A stretch of 64,000 nucleotides of DNA from Desulfovibrio porci (GCF_009696265.1 NZ_VUMH01000011.1:1-64000); one strand, 5' to 3'. Shown: positions 24,203 to 33,797, counted from the stretch's first letter. Program-made: numbers and translations. Notes: generated from the sequence alone by a model not told the origin.

Positions 24203-27200
24203 CTAGGACCGCTCCCCGGCGCGGCCCCTGGTCTGCCGCCACAAAATCTCGAACAGCTTCCTCGGCTCGATGGGTTTGGCGATATGGGCGTCCATACCCG
24301 CGTCCAGGCAGCGCTGCACGTCCCCGGCGAAGGCGTTGGCCGTCATGGCGATGATGGGGATGGCCGCCGCGCGGGGATGGCCGCTGTGCCGCATGGCGCG
24401 GGCGGCGTCGTAGCCGTCCATGACCGGCATCTGGACATCCATGAACACGGCGTCAAACGCGTCCGGCGCGCTGTTTTCAAAAAGCTCGCAGCCTTCTTTG
24501 CCGTTGGCGGCAATGCTGACCGTGACCCCTTCGCTTTCAAGAATCCGCTGCGCCACCAGTTGGTTGACTTCATTGTCCTCCACCACCAACACGCGCAGAC
24601 CGGCAACGTCCAGACCAACGCCGGGGCTCTTCTCCTCATCCGGCGGCGGGATGTCGGAAGAGCTTGCAAAGTGCAGCGGCAGGTCCACGATAAAGCGCGT
24701 GCCCCGGCCCGGTTCGCTCTCCACCCTGATGGAACCGCCCTTGTAGTCCACAATGTTCTTGACGATGGAAAGCCCCAGACCCGTGCCTTCCGTCTGCCCG
24801 GCGCGGGAATTCTGCACCCGGAAAAACAGCTCGAAAATGTGCGGGATATCCTCTTTGGCGATGCCGGAGCCGCTGTCCTCGACCACAAAACGGTACCAGC
24901 CGATCTGCTCGTTCTTCTGCGGCAGTTCCGTGACCGTGAGGGAGACGCGCCCGCCCGCGGGCGTGAATTTGACGGCGTTGCTGATCAGGTTTTCAAGAAC
25001 CTGGTGAAGGCGCAGACTGTCTCCGACGCACATGTCGTGGCGGACCTCGAAAGAATAGCTGAAGGCAAGGCCCTTCTTCTCAGCCAGCGCGTTGGCGCGG
25101 GTCACGACTTTCCGCACTTCCTCCCGCTGGCTGAACAACTCACTGGCCAGGACCATCCGGCCGCTCTCAATGCGGCTCATGTCCAGAATGTCATTGATCA
25201 GACGGAGCAGATGTTCCGAGGCGGTCTTGATGACGCCGAGACTTTCGTCAATCTGGGCGGGATCGTCGCGCCGGGCCAGGGCAAGCTCGGTCATGCCGAC
25301 AATGGCGTTCATGGGCGTGCGTATGTCGTGGCTCATGGAGGAGAGAAAATCGGTCTTGGCCTGGCTGGCTTCCTGGGCGATGATCAGCGCGTTTTTCAGA
25401 TGTTCCCTGGCCTGCTGGTCGGCCAGCAGCACGTCGGTCACGTCGGCCCGCACCAGACAGATGGTCTGGTGGTTTTCCCCGCCCCAGAGGACGCTGATCT
25501 GCTTGTGGCAGAGTCCCGAGGCGGAACGGCAGGGAAAGGTGAACTCATAGCCGCCCGGTTTTTCAGCCAGCCGTTCCAGCATGGCCGCCACGGAAAACTG
25601 CCCGCGCACCTCTTCCGCCTCTTCATCTCCATCGCTGTGGCGGATGAATTTCTCCACCATCTGATCGAAACTCTCCGCCGTATACGGGGCGAGATTCCGG
25701 AGCACGGTTTCCCGCGTGTGCATGACGCAACCGCCGGTGGTCACGTTGATGAAACCGACCAGCTCAAAGGTATAGGCCAGCATGTTCAGCAGCGCCTTCT
25801 GTTCCCGCACCGATTCCGTAATATCCGTGCGGGAAAGGCAGACCCGGTTCAGGCGCCTGTCTATGGAAAAGACGACCATGCTTTTGGTGAAGATTTCGCC
25901 GTTTCCGTCCATCAGGGAATAGTGGAAGGAGTAGGCCTCTTCCTTTTCCAGCCGCCGCCGCATGTACTCCAGGTCGAGCATTTTCGCGCAGATCTCCCTG
26001 TCCTTGGGCGCCACCAAAGACTGGAGAAAGCGGGCGGCCTCTTCGCTGTAGACGCCCCGGGCCAGCGGAAGCGCGTCGGCCTGCCGCTTGAAGGAAAGGA
26101 TCCGGTAACGGTCGTGCGTCAGGTCCACGTCCGCCAGAAAATCGTAGCTGGCGTGGGCCAGCCGGTTCAGGATCTGCTCGGAAACCTTCTGCTCGGTCAC
26201 GTCCAGAACGGAGAGCACGCCGATGAGGTCGCCGCTGTCCGGTGCGACCACCAGCTTGACGATGACCCGGACATAGCGTCCCTGCGCCTCAAACGGCAGT
26301 TTGACGAAGCACTCCAGCTCATGCCTGAGCTCGCCCCGCTCAAAGGCCGCGCGCAACGGCGGCGCGAGAAAACGCTCCAGAAAGGCGCGGCGCTCGTCCT
26401 CATCCACGACCAGACCGGCCAGGCCCTCGAAAAAAGGCTCGCGCGCGTGGCCGAAGGTTTCCAGCAGACGGCTGTTGGTCTGGTCCGTGATTTCAATGAT
26501 CACGTTGCCCGTGATGTTGCAGTGGCCCGTGATGATCTCGCCGCGCACAAAACCCCTGTGGTGCTGCATGAGCATGTCGTTGTAGCGACGGCTCAGATCG
26601 GCCCGCTCGGCCACCTCGTCGCTGACATCGCTGAACATGGCGTAAATCCGGAGGGTTCCATCCTCGTCCAGAATCAGGGCGGACCTGTTTTTCACCCAGA
26701 TATAGTCGTGTTCGCCCTTGCGCAGGCGGTAGACCGTCTCACAGGAATCCAGGCCCGTGTCCATCTGCCTGCGAATCCGGGACAACGCGTAGCCCGCGTC
26801 GTCGGGATGCACGCCGGCGCCCGCGTCGTGGCCATACAGCGCGTACACCTGTTCAAGCGTCATGCCGGTCATGGCCGCAAAGCCGTCCGAAATGAATTCC
26901 GGCACCAGGGCGCCGTCCGCATCGCGGCGCAGCACCATGATGCCGCCGGGCAGATGCCGGATCAGGGTCTGGTAATAGCGTTCCAGGCGTTCCCTTTCCC
27001 TGTCGGCATGCGCTTTCACCGTAATATCAGTCAGATACATGACATAGGCCGGAATGCCGTCCCAGTCGGTTTCCCGGATCGCTGTGGCATATATCTTGTC
27101 CGAAGCGGGGATCAGCATTTCCCGGTTCTTGCCGTCCTCTCCGTCCAAGGGACAGAATTCACAGGGCTCCCGCCTGCCGTGCAGGGCGACATAGCACTTC

Positions 27201-27778
27201 CGGCCCACGACCGGAACGCCGGAATCCACAAAGAGATTGATCCGCTCGTTGACGTAAAGCAGGCTGTAATCCTTTTTGCCGATGACGTAGATGCCGTCCG
27301 CCGCCTCGCCGGCAATGCGCTGGTGGAGCTTTGTCTCCGCCGACATGCCGGTGAGGACGGCGTAAAAGGCCGCCGCCCCGGAGGGAGCGTCCACGCGCCT
27401 GCCGTTCAGATGCACCCAGACCTGACGTCCGTCCTTGTGGCGGACGCGGTAGGAAAGCTCCACCGACCCGCCGCTCTGCACGGCGCTGAAAATCGCCGCC
27501 TTCACCTTGGGCCGGTCCTCGTCGCGCACCGCCCGCAACGCGTCGTCGCCCAGCAGGATCAGGTATTCCTCTTGCGTATGGCCGGACAGCGCCGCCACGC
27601 CGCCGGAACAGAAGACGGGAGTCAGGAGGCCGTCCGCCACGGCACAGACCAGAATGCCGCCGGGGATATTTTCGAGTATGGAACGCACGTCCGGGGTCCA
27701 GGCCGCGCCGGGTTCGGGGGACGGCGTGTTCTCGCCCATGTGCGGGCTGTCAGTGGATGGAACTGTATTCTTTCGCAT
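24203..27778 (-). CDS. Multi-PAS hybrid sensor histidine kinase
   Basis: 1,191 residues, no clear membrane segment. Five or six PAS-like modules fill residues about 40-790. HisKA follows with the histidine in 'SSMSHDIRTPMNAIVG' (near residue 817), HATPase ('LENLISNAVKFTPAGG', 'EDSGSGIAKEDI', 'GTGLGLSIVK'), then a C-terminal receiver with aspartate in 'AVFMDVQMPVMDG' (near residue 1113) and lysine in 'HIAKPIEP'. No HPt or output domain is attached, so phosphate must pass to a separate HPt. One PAS module has several cysteines ('CYVALHGRREPCEFC'), perhaps a metal or redox site. ATG at 27778 chosen; stop at 24203. Confidence 0.88.
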   Translation of the reverse strand: MRKNTVPSTDSPHMGENTPSPEPGAAWTPDVRSILENIPGGILVCAVADGLLTPVFCSGGVAALSGHTQEEYLILLGDDALRAVRDEDRPKVKAAIFSAVQSGGSVELSYRVRHKDGRQVWVHLNGRRVDAPSGAAAFYAVLTGMSAETKLHQRIAGEAADGIYVIGKKDYSLLYVNERINLFVDSGVPVVGRKCYVALHGRREPCEFCPLDGEDGKNREMLIPASDKIYATAIRETDWDGIPAYVMYLTDITVKAHADRERERLERYYQTLIRHLPGGIMVLRRDADGALVPEFISDGFAAMTGMTLEQVYALYGHDAGAGVHPDDAGYALSRIRRQMDTGLDSCETVYRLRKGEHDYIWVKNRSALILDEDGTLRIYAMFSDVSDEVAERADLSRRYNDMLMQHHRGFVRGEIITGHCNITGNVIIEITDQTNSRLLETFGHAREPFFEGLAGLVVDEDERRAFLERFLAPPLRAAFERGELRHELECFVKLPFEAQGRYVRVIVKLVVAPDSGDLIGVLSVLDVTEQKVSEQILNRLAHASYDFLADVDLTHDRYRILSFKRQADALPLARGVYSEEAARFLQSLVAPKDREICAKMLDLEYMRRRLEKEEAYSFHYSLMDGNGEIFTKSMVVFSIDRRLNRVCLSRTDITESVREQKALLNMLAYTFELVGFINVTTGGCVMHTRETVLRNLAPYTAESFDQMVEKFIRHSDGDEEAEEVRGQFSVAAMLERLAEKPGGYEFTFPCRSASGLCHKQISVLWGGENHQTICLVRADVTDVLLADQQAREHLKNALIIAQEASQAKTDFLSSMSHDIRTPMNAIVGMTELALARRDDPAQIDESLGVIKTASEHLLRLINDILDMSRIESGRMVLASELFSQREEVRKVVTRANALAEKKGLAFSYSFEVRHDMCVGDSLRLHQVLENLISNAVKFTPAGGRVSLTVTELPQKNEQIGWYRFVVEDSGSGIAKEDIPHIFELFFRVQNSRAGQTEGTGLGLSIVKNIVDYKGGSIRVESEPGRGTRFIVDLPLHFASSSDIPPPDEEKSPGVGLDVAGLRVLVVEDNEVNQLVAQRILESEGVTVSIAANGKEGCELFENSAPDAFDAVFMDVQMPVMDGYDAARAMRHSGHPRAAAIPIIAMTANAFAGDVQRCLDAGMDAHIAKPIEPRKLFEILWRQTRGRAGERS

Positions 27779-27937
27779 GCCTTGATCGACTCCTTCCCGC
27801 GCGTTGCGCGCTGTCCGGGTCGAGCCCCGCCGCACGCCGCGGCAAAGGCCCCATTTTTGCCTCCGGCGTCCTCGCGGAGCGACCGGAATATTTCACAGAC
27901 AGGATCATTATGCTCGCCGCAGCGCGGGGGGCGCGGC

Positions 27938-28426
27938 TCAGAGGCTCCCCTCCAGGCGCAGCAGACATTCCTTGACCGGCAGCCCGCCGCCGTAGCCCAC
28001 CAGAGCGCCGTCGGCTCCGATGACCCGGTGGCAGGGGATCACAATGGAGATGGGATTGCGGTTGTTGGCCATGCCCACGGCCCGGCAGCCCCTGGGGCAG
28101 TCCACAGCCTCGGCGATCTGCTTGTAGCTGCGCGTCTCGCCGTAGGGAATGCGGGTCAGAGCCCGCCAGACCTTTAGCTGAAACGGCGTGCCCCGTGGAG
28201 CCAGGGGCAGGTCGAAATCCCGCAGGCGGCCTTCCAGATAAGCCTCAAGCTGGCGGCGGGCCTCGCGCAGCAGGGGCGTTTCCTCACGGGCGGCATCCGC
28301 CGCCAGCGGACCGGATTTGACGCCGCCGTCCTTGCGGATCAGGTCCAGGGCCAGAATGCGGCCGTCCTCCTCCACCAGAGACACGCCGCCGATCAGGGAC
28401 AGGTCATACTGTTGCGTGTATTTCAT
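27938..28426 (-). CDS. ogt: Methylated-DNA-[protein]-cysteine S-methyltransferase
   Basis: 162 residues. The active-site motif I-P-C-H-R-V is present near residue 132, with 'FQLKVWRALTRIPYGETRSYKQIA' (DNA-binding helix region) and 'AVGMANNRNP' before it and 'LVGYGGGL' after it. The enzyme removes alkyl groups from O6-alkylguanine onto its own cysteine. ATG at 28426 overlaps the stop of the upstream MFS gene by four bases, so the two are co-translated; a longer frame to 28516 lies inside that gene. Confidence 0.93.
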   Translation of the reverse strand: MKYTQQYDLSLIGGVSLVEEDGRILALDLIRKDGGVKSGPLAADAAREETPLLREARRQLEAYLEGRLRDFDLPLAPRGTPFQLKVWRALTRIPYGETRSYKQIAEAVDCPRGCRAVGMANNRNPISIVIPCHRVIGADGALVGYGGGLPVKECLLRLEGSL

Positions 28427-29664
28427 GCGGCGGCTCCCCGCGCCGGGACGGGCGCTTTGGAGGAGGAAAGCAGAAAGGCGAACAGCATGCCCAGCAGAGC
28501 CACCAGGCCCAGGCACTGGATGGCGCGCGGCAGGCCGTAATTGTCGGCGATCCAGCCCAGGCAGGGGGCGGCCATGCCGCCCATGCTGGTGGCCAGGCCC
28601 AGGGTCACGCCCGAGGCGAAACCGATGTTGCGGGCCAGCAGCTTCTGCCCCAGCACCACCAGCGAACTGAAGGGCGCGTAAAGCACAAAACCCAGAAAGG
28701 GCAGCAGGGCGTAGGCCGCGTAAAGATTGCCCGCCAGGCTGAAGGCGAAAACCACCGGAGCCATGAGCACAAAGGCCAGGCGGATGATCTTGATGCAGCC
28801 GTAACGGTCGGACAGCAGGCCGCCAATGATGTTGCTGATCACCCCGCAGGTGCAGAACACGGTGAGCGCCACGGCCCCGGCGGCCTTGGACTGCCCGAAG
28901 GCGTTGACCCAGTACAGCGGAATAAAGGTGTTGAAACCCACAAAAAGCGTGGAACGGGCCACAATGGACACGGTCAGCTTGGAAAACTCCCGCCAGTTGT
29001 TGGAGCCGGGGATTTCGGCCTCGTCGTCCGCGCTGTCCGCCACGGCGGCGGGCGCGCCAGCCGGAGCGGCGGACACCGGGGCGGGCGGCACAGCCGCATC
29101 GGCAACGGATTTTTTAAAGCCGGTCATGTGCGCGATCTGCCAGAGCAGGATGGAGGCCATGCACACGGCGATGCAGGCGAAAACCGCCGTGCCGCTCATG
29201 CCCCAAAAGCCCACGCAGCCCGTGACCAGCAACGGCCCCAGCACAAAGCCGCTGTTGCCGCCGATGGAAAAGATGCTCAGGCCGATGCCCTTGCTCCGGC
29301 CGGAAACCTTGTTGGCGAAGCGCGCGCCCTCGGGATGGAAGAGCGCCGCTCCGATGCCGCTGAGCGTGATGGCCGCGAAAATGGCCCAGTAGTGGCTCAT
29401 GAAGCCCACGGTCGCCAGACCGCAACCGGCCAGCAACACGCCCAGAGGAATGAACCAGGGCTTGGAGAAACGGTCCGCCAGCCAGCCGAACAGGGGCTGA
29501 ATAATGGACGACAGGCAGGAAAAGGCGAACATCAGGCCGCCGGTGGCCTGATAACTCAGGCCGTAGCTGGCCCTCACAAACGGCAGCAGGGCGGGCAGCG
29601 CCCCGCCGTTTACATCACAGGAGAGATGTCCCAGCGAAAGAAGAAGAATTTTCTTTTTGTCCAT
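28423..29664 (-). CDS. Major facilitator transporter, fosmidomycin-resistance (Fsr)-like
   Basis: 413 residues, twelve predicted transmembrane helices with a long cytoplasmic loop after helix 6 rich in alanine and proline (residues about 185-215). 'GHLSCDVNGGALPALLPF' at the N-terminus and 'GIGAALFHPEGARFA' in the first half resemble Fsr-type efflux pumps. Probable proton-driven exporter in the inner membrane; substrate unknown. The gene leads a two-gene unit with ogt. Confidence 0.8.
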   Translation of the reverse strand: MDKKKILLLSLGHLSCDVNGGALPALLPFVRASYGLSYQATGGLMFAFSCLSSIIQPLFGWLADRFSKPWFIPLGVLLAGCGLATVGFMSHYWAIFAAITLSGIGAALFHPEGARFANKVSGRSKGIGLSIFSIGGNSGFVLGPLLVTGCVGFWGMSGTAVFACIAVCMASILLWQIAHMTGFKKSVADAAVPPAPVSAAPAGAPAAVADSADDEAEIPGSNNWREFSKLTVSIVARSTLFVGFNTFIPLYWVNAFGQSKAAGAVALTVFCTCGVISNIIGGLLSDRYGCIKIIRLAFVLMAPVVFAFSLAGNLYAAYALLPFLGFVLYAPFSSLVVLGQKLLARNIGFASGVTLGLATSMGGMAAPCLGWIADNYGLPRAIQCLGLVALLGMLFAFLLSSSKAPVPARGAAA

Positions 29665-29748
29665 GTCCGGACGCTACACCAAAGACCGGGCAAATCCAAG
29701 ATGCGGACAGGGCGCGGCGGAGGGCGGGCGGTCAGGCCCGCAAAAGCC

Positions 29749-30144
29749 TCAGCGCCAGACCGCCCCGCAGGACTTGCAGCGCATGCGGCGGCGCGCAAAT
29801 GGCAAGGGGATGCCGAGAGCGAGGGAGAGCGCCGCCAGCGGGCCGGATCGCGTACATTCCAGATCGTTGCCGCCGCAATGCGGACAAATCCCGGTGTCTT
29901 GCTCCTCTTCCCGCGCGTTATCCGCGGGGACGGGAAACGCGGCGCGCAACACGTCCAGCGCGTCCGTTGCCCGCTCCGCCGGAACCTGCACCTCCACCCC
30001 GCCCATGGCTCCGGCATGCCACTGAAGCCCGACCAGATGCTCGTTGCTGAGGAAGACGGGAATACCCGCCTGCTCCAGCAGGCTTTTAATGACGTGGGCC
30101 TCGGGCGCGGCGTCGAACGCGGCCACGGTGACGAAATCCGCCAT
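29749..30144 (-). CDS. DUF2007 domain protein with C-terminal zinc ribbon
   Basis: 131 residues. The N-terminal part ('VTVAAFDAAPEAHVIKSLLEQAGIPVFLSNEH') matches DUF2007, a small fold also called putative signal-transducing protein. The C-terminus has two CxxC knuckles ('CPHCGG' and 'CKSCGA') that should bind zinc. ATG at 30144 chosen; the track frame to 30261 runs upstream without a ribosome site. Function unknown. The IS element begins about 160 bases upstream. Confidence 0.75.
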   Translation of the reverse strand: MADFVTVAAFDAAPEAHVIKSLLEQAGIPVFLSNEHLVGLQWHAGAMGGVEVQVPAERATDALDVLRAAFPVPADNAREEEQDTGICPHCGGNDLECTRSGPLAALSLALGIPLPFARRRMRCKSCGAVWR

Positions 30145-30318
30145 GTGGGAAGCCTCCGGTCTGTCGTAAGTGCAACGCGCATTTTTCGCGCCTTCCACAG
30201 CAGTAGGTATGAAGATATTCTCCACAAAAATTGCAGCGAATGGAAGATGTAGTCTCCGCATGGCCGGGCCGTCCGCGCGGCCTTCGTTTTCCGAGGGTTG
30301 TTTTAGGCTCAGGACTCA

Positions 30319-30755
30319 TTAATTGAGATAGAAGATAACAACGGCTGCGATGCATATAGCCGAGAAAAATGTGTGGGCACATCGATCATAGCGCATTGCA
30401 ATACGTCGCCAGTCTTTGATTCTACCAAACATGTTTTCAATTTTGTGGCGTTGTTTATACAGATCTTTGTCGTAGGCAACAGCTACTTTTCCGGTTTTCC
30501 GGGAAGGGATGCAAGGCGTGATGCCTCTTTCGAGCAAGGCATTGCGGAACCAATCGGCATCATATCCTCGGTCAGCAAGGAGTTCCTTGGCCTTGGGGAA
30601 GGCGCTCAACAATTGCGCAGCTCCCTTGTAGTCACTGGTCTGGCCGGGAGACAACAAAAGGAGGATTGGCTTGCCCTCGCCATTGCAAACAGCGTGAAGT
30701 TTGGAGTTCAGTCCGCCTTTTGTGCGCCCGATACAGCGGGAAAGAGCCCTTTTTT
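30319..30755 (-). CDS. IS5-family transposase, C-terminal frame (OrfB)
   Basis: Continues the transposase after a -1 frame change. From the A-run at 30755-30750 this frame reads through 'GRTKGGLNSKLHAVCNGEGKP' and carries the second DDE aspartate region 'ELLADRGYDADW' and the C-terminal glutamate region 'RHKIENMFGRIKDWRRIAMRYD'. No good independent start codon or ribosome site is visible, so it is probably made only as a fusion with OrfA. The reading frame is intact to the stop at 30319. Confidence 0.75.
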
Positions 30756-31076
30756 AAGCAAGCTTGCTGCCGTACGATGGGCTTTAAGGTGGGTGGCATC
30801 AATCATTAGCCACTCTGTATCCCCTTGTTTTTCAACAAGCTCCATAAATATTTTGTTGAAAACGCCAAGTCTGCTCCAGCGTATGAACCTGTTATACAAG
30901 GTTTTATGTGGCCCGTACTCGCGAGGTGCGTCTTTCCACTGAAGTCCATGTTTTATGACGTAAATGATTCCACTGAGTATCCGCAAATCGTCAACACGCG
31001 GAATGCCATGGGACAAAGGAAAATATGGCTTGATCCGATCAAGCTGGGCACGGGAAAGATAAAAGAGAGTACTCAT
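30708..31076 (-). CDS. IS5-family transposase, N-terminal frame (OrfA)
   Basis: 122 residues: an HTH-like DUF4096 region ('LDRIKPYFPLSHGIPRVDDLRILSGIIYVIKHGLQWKDAPREYG') followed by the first DDE aspartate in 'LMIDATHLKAHRTA'. It terminates soon after a run of six A (30755-30750) at which a -1 slip leads into OrfB. ATG at 31076. Confidence 0.85.
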   Translation of the reverse strand: MSTLFYLSRAQLDRIKPYFPLSHGIPRVDDLRILSGIIYVIKHGLQWKDAPREYGPHKTLYNRFIRWSRLGVFNKIFMELVEKQGDTEWLMIDATHLKAHRTAASLLKKGLFPAVSGAQKAD

Positions 31077-31178
31077 AGCTCACCTCTTGGCACACTATGA
31101 GTACTCTTTTACAAACTTTTTGACAATTAATGAGTCCTGAACCTAGGGAAGCACACTATCTTTTACAAAGAATAGCTC

Positions 31179-32087
31179 ATGGCTCAAATTACCAATAAGC
31201 GCCTTGGGGAGCTGATACAGGCTCTTTTCCGTATTCTTGAAAAGCATCCTGACGGCATGAAGGCTCAAGAGGCCCTGGCGGCTTTGGCGGATGCGGTCAC
31301 GCTCACGGAATACGAAGCCGGAAGCTATGAAAGCGGACGACGCTTTGAAAAAATTGTGCGCTTTGCCACAGTGGATACTGTGCGGGCGGGTTGGCTCATC
31401 AAGGAAGGCGGAATATGGACGCTGACTCAAGAGGGGGCACAAGCTCTGAAGCTGTATGAGGACCCTCTGGAGTTTCACAAAAAAGCGGCACAACTATATC
31501 AGCAATGGCGCAAGCACTACAAGGGAGTTCAGTCTGACGCGCAAGCGCCAATTGTAACGGATGTGGAAGAGGTGGAGGACGAAAGCGAAAAAAGCGTCAG
31601 CGTTTCCTATGAGGAAGCCAAAGAACAGGCTCAGGAAAAAATTGACACCTTCCTGCACGCGATGGACGCCTATGATTTTCAGAAACTTGTGGCGGATTTG
31701 CTCAGGGCCATCGGCTATCATGTGACCTGGATTGCTCCGCCCGGCAAGGACGGCGGAGTGGATATTCTGGCATATACTGATCCCCTTGGGACGCAGGGGC
31801 CGCGCATCAAGGTGCAGGTCAAGCAACAGCAAAAGGCCGTCACAGAGCCCGACCTGAAGTCCTTTATGGCAAATATCGGCCAGCATGACAGCGGCATCTT
31901 TTTCTGCACAGGGGGGTTCACCAAGGATGCCGAGACCTACGCCCGCAGCCAAGAAAGCAAAAGGATCATGCTCATCGACAGCGCCAAGTTGGTGCAACTG
32001 TGGACGGATAATATTCCCCGCCTGAGCGATCAGGCATGGCAAAGGTTGCCGCTGACGCCGATCTACTTTTTGACGCCGGAGGGGTAA
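31179..32087 (+). CDS. mrr: Mrr-like type IV restriction endonuclease
   Basis: 302 residues. The N-terminal winged-helix Mrr_N region is at about 1-100 and the C-terminal Mrr catalytic domain at about 155-295. The PD-(D/E)xK core is visible as 'GKDGGVDILAY' (Asp near residue 194) and 'IKVQVKQQQ' (Lys near 214). Mrr enzymes cleave DNA carrying foreign methylation. It starts 36 bases after the IS end, so its original promoter may have been displaced. It lies between an IS and a tRNA gene, typical of a mobile defence islet. Confidence 0.87.
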   Translation: MAQITNKRLGELIQALFRILEKHPDGMKAQEALAALADAVTLTEYEAGSYESGRRFEKIVRFATVDTVRAGWLIKEGGIWTLTQEGAQALKLYEDPLEFHKKAAQLYQQWRKHYKGVQSDAQAPIVTDVEEVEDESEKSVSVSYEEAKEQAQEKIDTFLHAMDAYDFQKLVADLLRAIGYHVTWIAPPGKDGGVDILAYTDPLGTQGPRIKVQVKQQQKAVTEPDLKSFMANIGQHDSGIFFCTGGFTKDAETYARSQESKRIMLIDSAKLVQLWTDNIPRLSDQAWQRLPLTPIYFLTPEG

Positions 32088-32348
32088 CCCTTGCGGTTAG
32101 AAATCTTGGTTAGAAAATGGTTAGGAACGAGGTTAGGACGCTCTCCAGATGCCCCTACCACACATGAGTTCCTCTTCTCACGCACGCTTTCATCAACTGC
32201 CAGCTTCCTGCCGCAGTCCCTATCAAACCCCACAAAGCCGTATCAATACACGTCTTGCTGCGAAGGGCGTCTAACGTTCCTGGTTAGAAATAGGTTAGAA
32301 AAACGAAAAAAGCCTTTAAGTCGTTTTGACCTAAAGGCTTAAATTTCT
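32088..32348. repeat. GGTTAG repeat cluster next to tRNA-fMet
   Basis: Six GGTTAG copies start at 32095, 32108, 32119, 32131, 32282 and 32293, spaced 11-13 bases within each cluster. The first and last pairs share a longer direct repeat (GGTTAGAAAT...GGTTAGAAAA). The positions beside the 3' end of a tRNA gene suggest integrase arm-type sites or attachment-site remnants. A terminator for the tRNA lies at about 32308-32345. Confidence 0.5.
32308..32345 (-). terminator. Terminator downstream of tRNA-fMet
   Basis: Minus strand: AAGCCTTTAGGTC - AAAAC - GACTTAAAGGCTT followed by TTTT, 4 bases beyond the CCA end of the tRNA gene. Confidence 0.75.
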
Positions 32349-32425
<77 letters not shown>

Positions 32426-32457
32426 CCATGTGGCGACATGTCATATCGCGAGAAAGA

Positions 32458-32486
32458 GGTATAGCTCTGCGGATGGAGTCTGTCAA
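32458..32486 (-). promoter_or_regulatory. Sigma70 promoter of tRNA-fMet
   Basis: Minus strand: TTGACA - 17 bases - TATACC, with the predicted start about 25 bases before the mature tRNA 5' end. Confidence 0.75.
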
Positions 32487-32631
32487 GCAAAGCCGCGCAT
32501 TTTATTTCCGGCGCATCATTTTCCACTGCCTGTTACGGCAAAGCCCCGTCTCCCCTCAGCACAGGGTCTGACATCAGCCGATCCGCCACCGCGCCGTATC
32601 CCCCCACCACCTGCCGCCCTTCGGGCGGCAA

Positions 32632-32660
32632 TTGCCAAGCCCGTTCCGTCGGGATATAGT
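32632..32660 (+). promoter_or_regulatory. Sigma70 promoter of the CNNM/CBS gene
   Basis: TTGCCA - 17 bases - TATAGT, about 85 bases upstream of the ATG at 32745, just after a small hairpin (TGCCGCCC / GGGCGGCA, 32612-32630). The region between the tRNA promoter and this one holds no gene. Confidence 0.65.
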
Positions 32661-32744
32661 TTATCCATATAAATACGGGCCCGCCCGCGGCGTTCTTTCA
32701 CGACCGCCTGGGCCGCCCTGCAAACCGCAGCAGGATGCCGCGTC

Positions 32745-33797
32745 ATGCTCACCCTTATCCTGGCCGTCGGCATAGCCGTTCTGGTTTCGTTTTCCTGTTC
32801 GCTCACCGAGGCTGCCCTGTACGCCGTGCCCTGGTCCTCCATTGAACGCCTGCGCCGCATGGGTCGTCCCGTGGGCGAACTGCTCTACAAAATGCGTACC
32901 GAGGTGGACAAGCCCATTGCCGCCATTCTGACCCTGAACACCGTGGCCAACACCGCCGGTTCCACCATTGCGGGCGCAGCCTTTCTGGCGGCCTTCGGCG
33001 CGGAGCACATGGCGCTTTTCGCTCTGGGCTTCACCATTCTGATCCTGGCTTTCGGCGAAATAGTGCCCAAAACCCTGGGGGTGGCCTATGCCACGCCGCT
33101 GGCCGGAGCCCTGGCCCGCCCCCTGTCCGTGATGGTCAAGCTGCTCTCGCCGGTGCTCTGGCTCACGGGTCTGCTCACCCGCTTGATGTCGCCGCCGTCC
33201 AGCGCGCCGCAGATCTCCGAGGACGACATCTGCGCCGTGACCAGCCTTTCGCGTCAGGCCGGGCGGATCAAGCCCTATGAGGAGCACTTCATCCGCAACG
33301 TCCTGGCTCTGGACCAGAAACGCGTACATGAAGTGATGACCCCGCGCACCGTGGTCTTCTCCCTGCCCGAGGAGATCACCGTGGAAGAGGCCTACAAGGA
33401 CCCGCGCATCTGGCACTTCAGCCGCATTCCCGTCTACGGCGAAGACAACGAGGATCTGGTGGGCATGGTGGAGCGCCGCACCCTGGGCCGCTGCATCAAG
33501 GAGGGCAAACAGGCCGTCCGCCTGTCCGAGATCATGCGGCCCCTGCACTTCGTGCAGGAAAGCCAGACGCTGGACCTGCTGCTGCGCGAACTGCTCAAGG
33601 CCCGCGTGCATCTGTTCGCCGTGCTGGACGAATACGGCGGTCTGGCCGGTGTGGTTTCGCTGGAGGACGTGCTGGAGGAGATTCTGGGCAGCGAAATCAT
33701 GGATGAAAGCGACAATGTGGCGGATCTGCGCGCCCTGGCCCGCGACCGCCGCAAGGCCCTGACCCTCAAGGGGACGCAGGACAAGCCCGCCGCCTAG
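32745..33797 (+). CDS. CNNM (DUF21) and CBS-pair membrane protein
   Basis: 350 residues. The N-terminal DUF21/CNNM domain (residues about 1-170) has three or four membrane segments with 'SFSCSLTEAALYAVP' and the conserved 'FGEIVPKTLGVAYA'. Two CBS motifs follow at about 195-330 ('VMTPRTVVFSLPEEITVEEA', 'LFAVLDEYGGLAGVVSLEDVLEEILGSEI'). The C-terminal CorC_HlyC domain of longer homologues is absent. CNNM proteins are Mg2+ (or Co2+) transporters regulated by nucleotide at the CBS pair. Monocistronic, ahead of the ccm operon. Confidence 0.85.
   Translation: MLTLILAVGIAVLVSFSCSLTEAALYAVPWSSIERLRRMGRPVGELLYKMRTEVDKPIAAILTLNTVANTAGSTIAGAAFLAAFGAEHMALFALGFTILILAFGEIVPKTLGVAYATPLAGALARPLSVMVKLLSPVLWLTGLLTRLMSPPSSAPQISEDDICAVTSLSRQAGRIKPYEEHFIRNVLALDQKRVHEVMTPRTVVFSLPEEITVEEAYKDPRIWHFSRIPVYGEDNEDLVGMVERRTLGRCIKEGKQAVRLSEIMRPLHFVQESQTLDLLLRELLKARVHLFAVLDEYGGLAGVVSLEDVLEEILGSEIMDESDNVADLRALARDRRKALTLKGTQDKPAA

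Larger units (their letters stand above)
30306..31143 (-). mobile_element. IS5-family insertion sequence, 838 bp
   Basis: Bounded by 20-base inverted ends GG(C/T)TCAGGACTCATTAATTG with one mismatch (30306-30325 and 31124-31143), flanked by a TA on both sides (30304-30305, 31144-31145) as target duplication. It carries two overlapping transposase frames on the minus strand. TA duplication, size and two-frame transposase fit the IS427 group of IS5. It inserted about 36 bases upstream of the Mrr-type gene. Confidence 0.9.

Noticed and set aside
24284..28177. 1,297-codon plus-strand open frame
   Set aside because: Antisense to the hybrid kinase and ogt genes, both of which have complete, recognisable domains. 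The frame is His/Gly-rich, as expected for the complement of GC-rich coding DNA.
32095..32300. CRISPR array
   Set aside because: GGTTAG units are only 6-10 bases with 5-7 base spacing, far too short for repeats and spacers.
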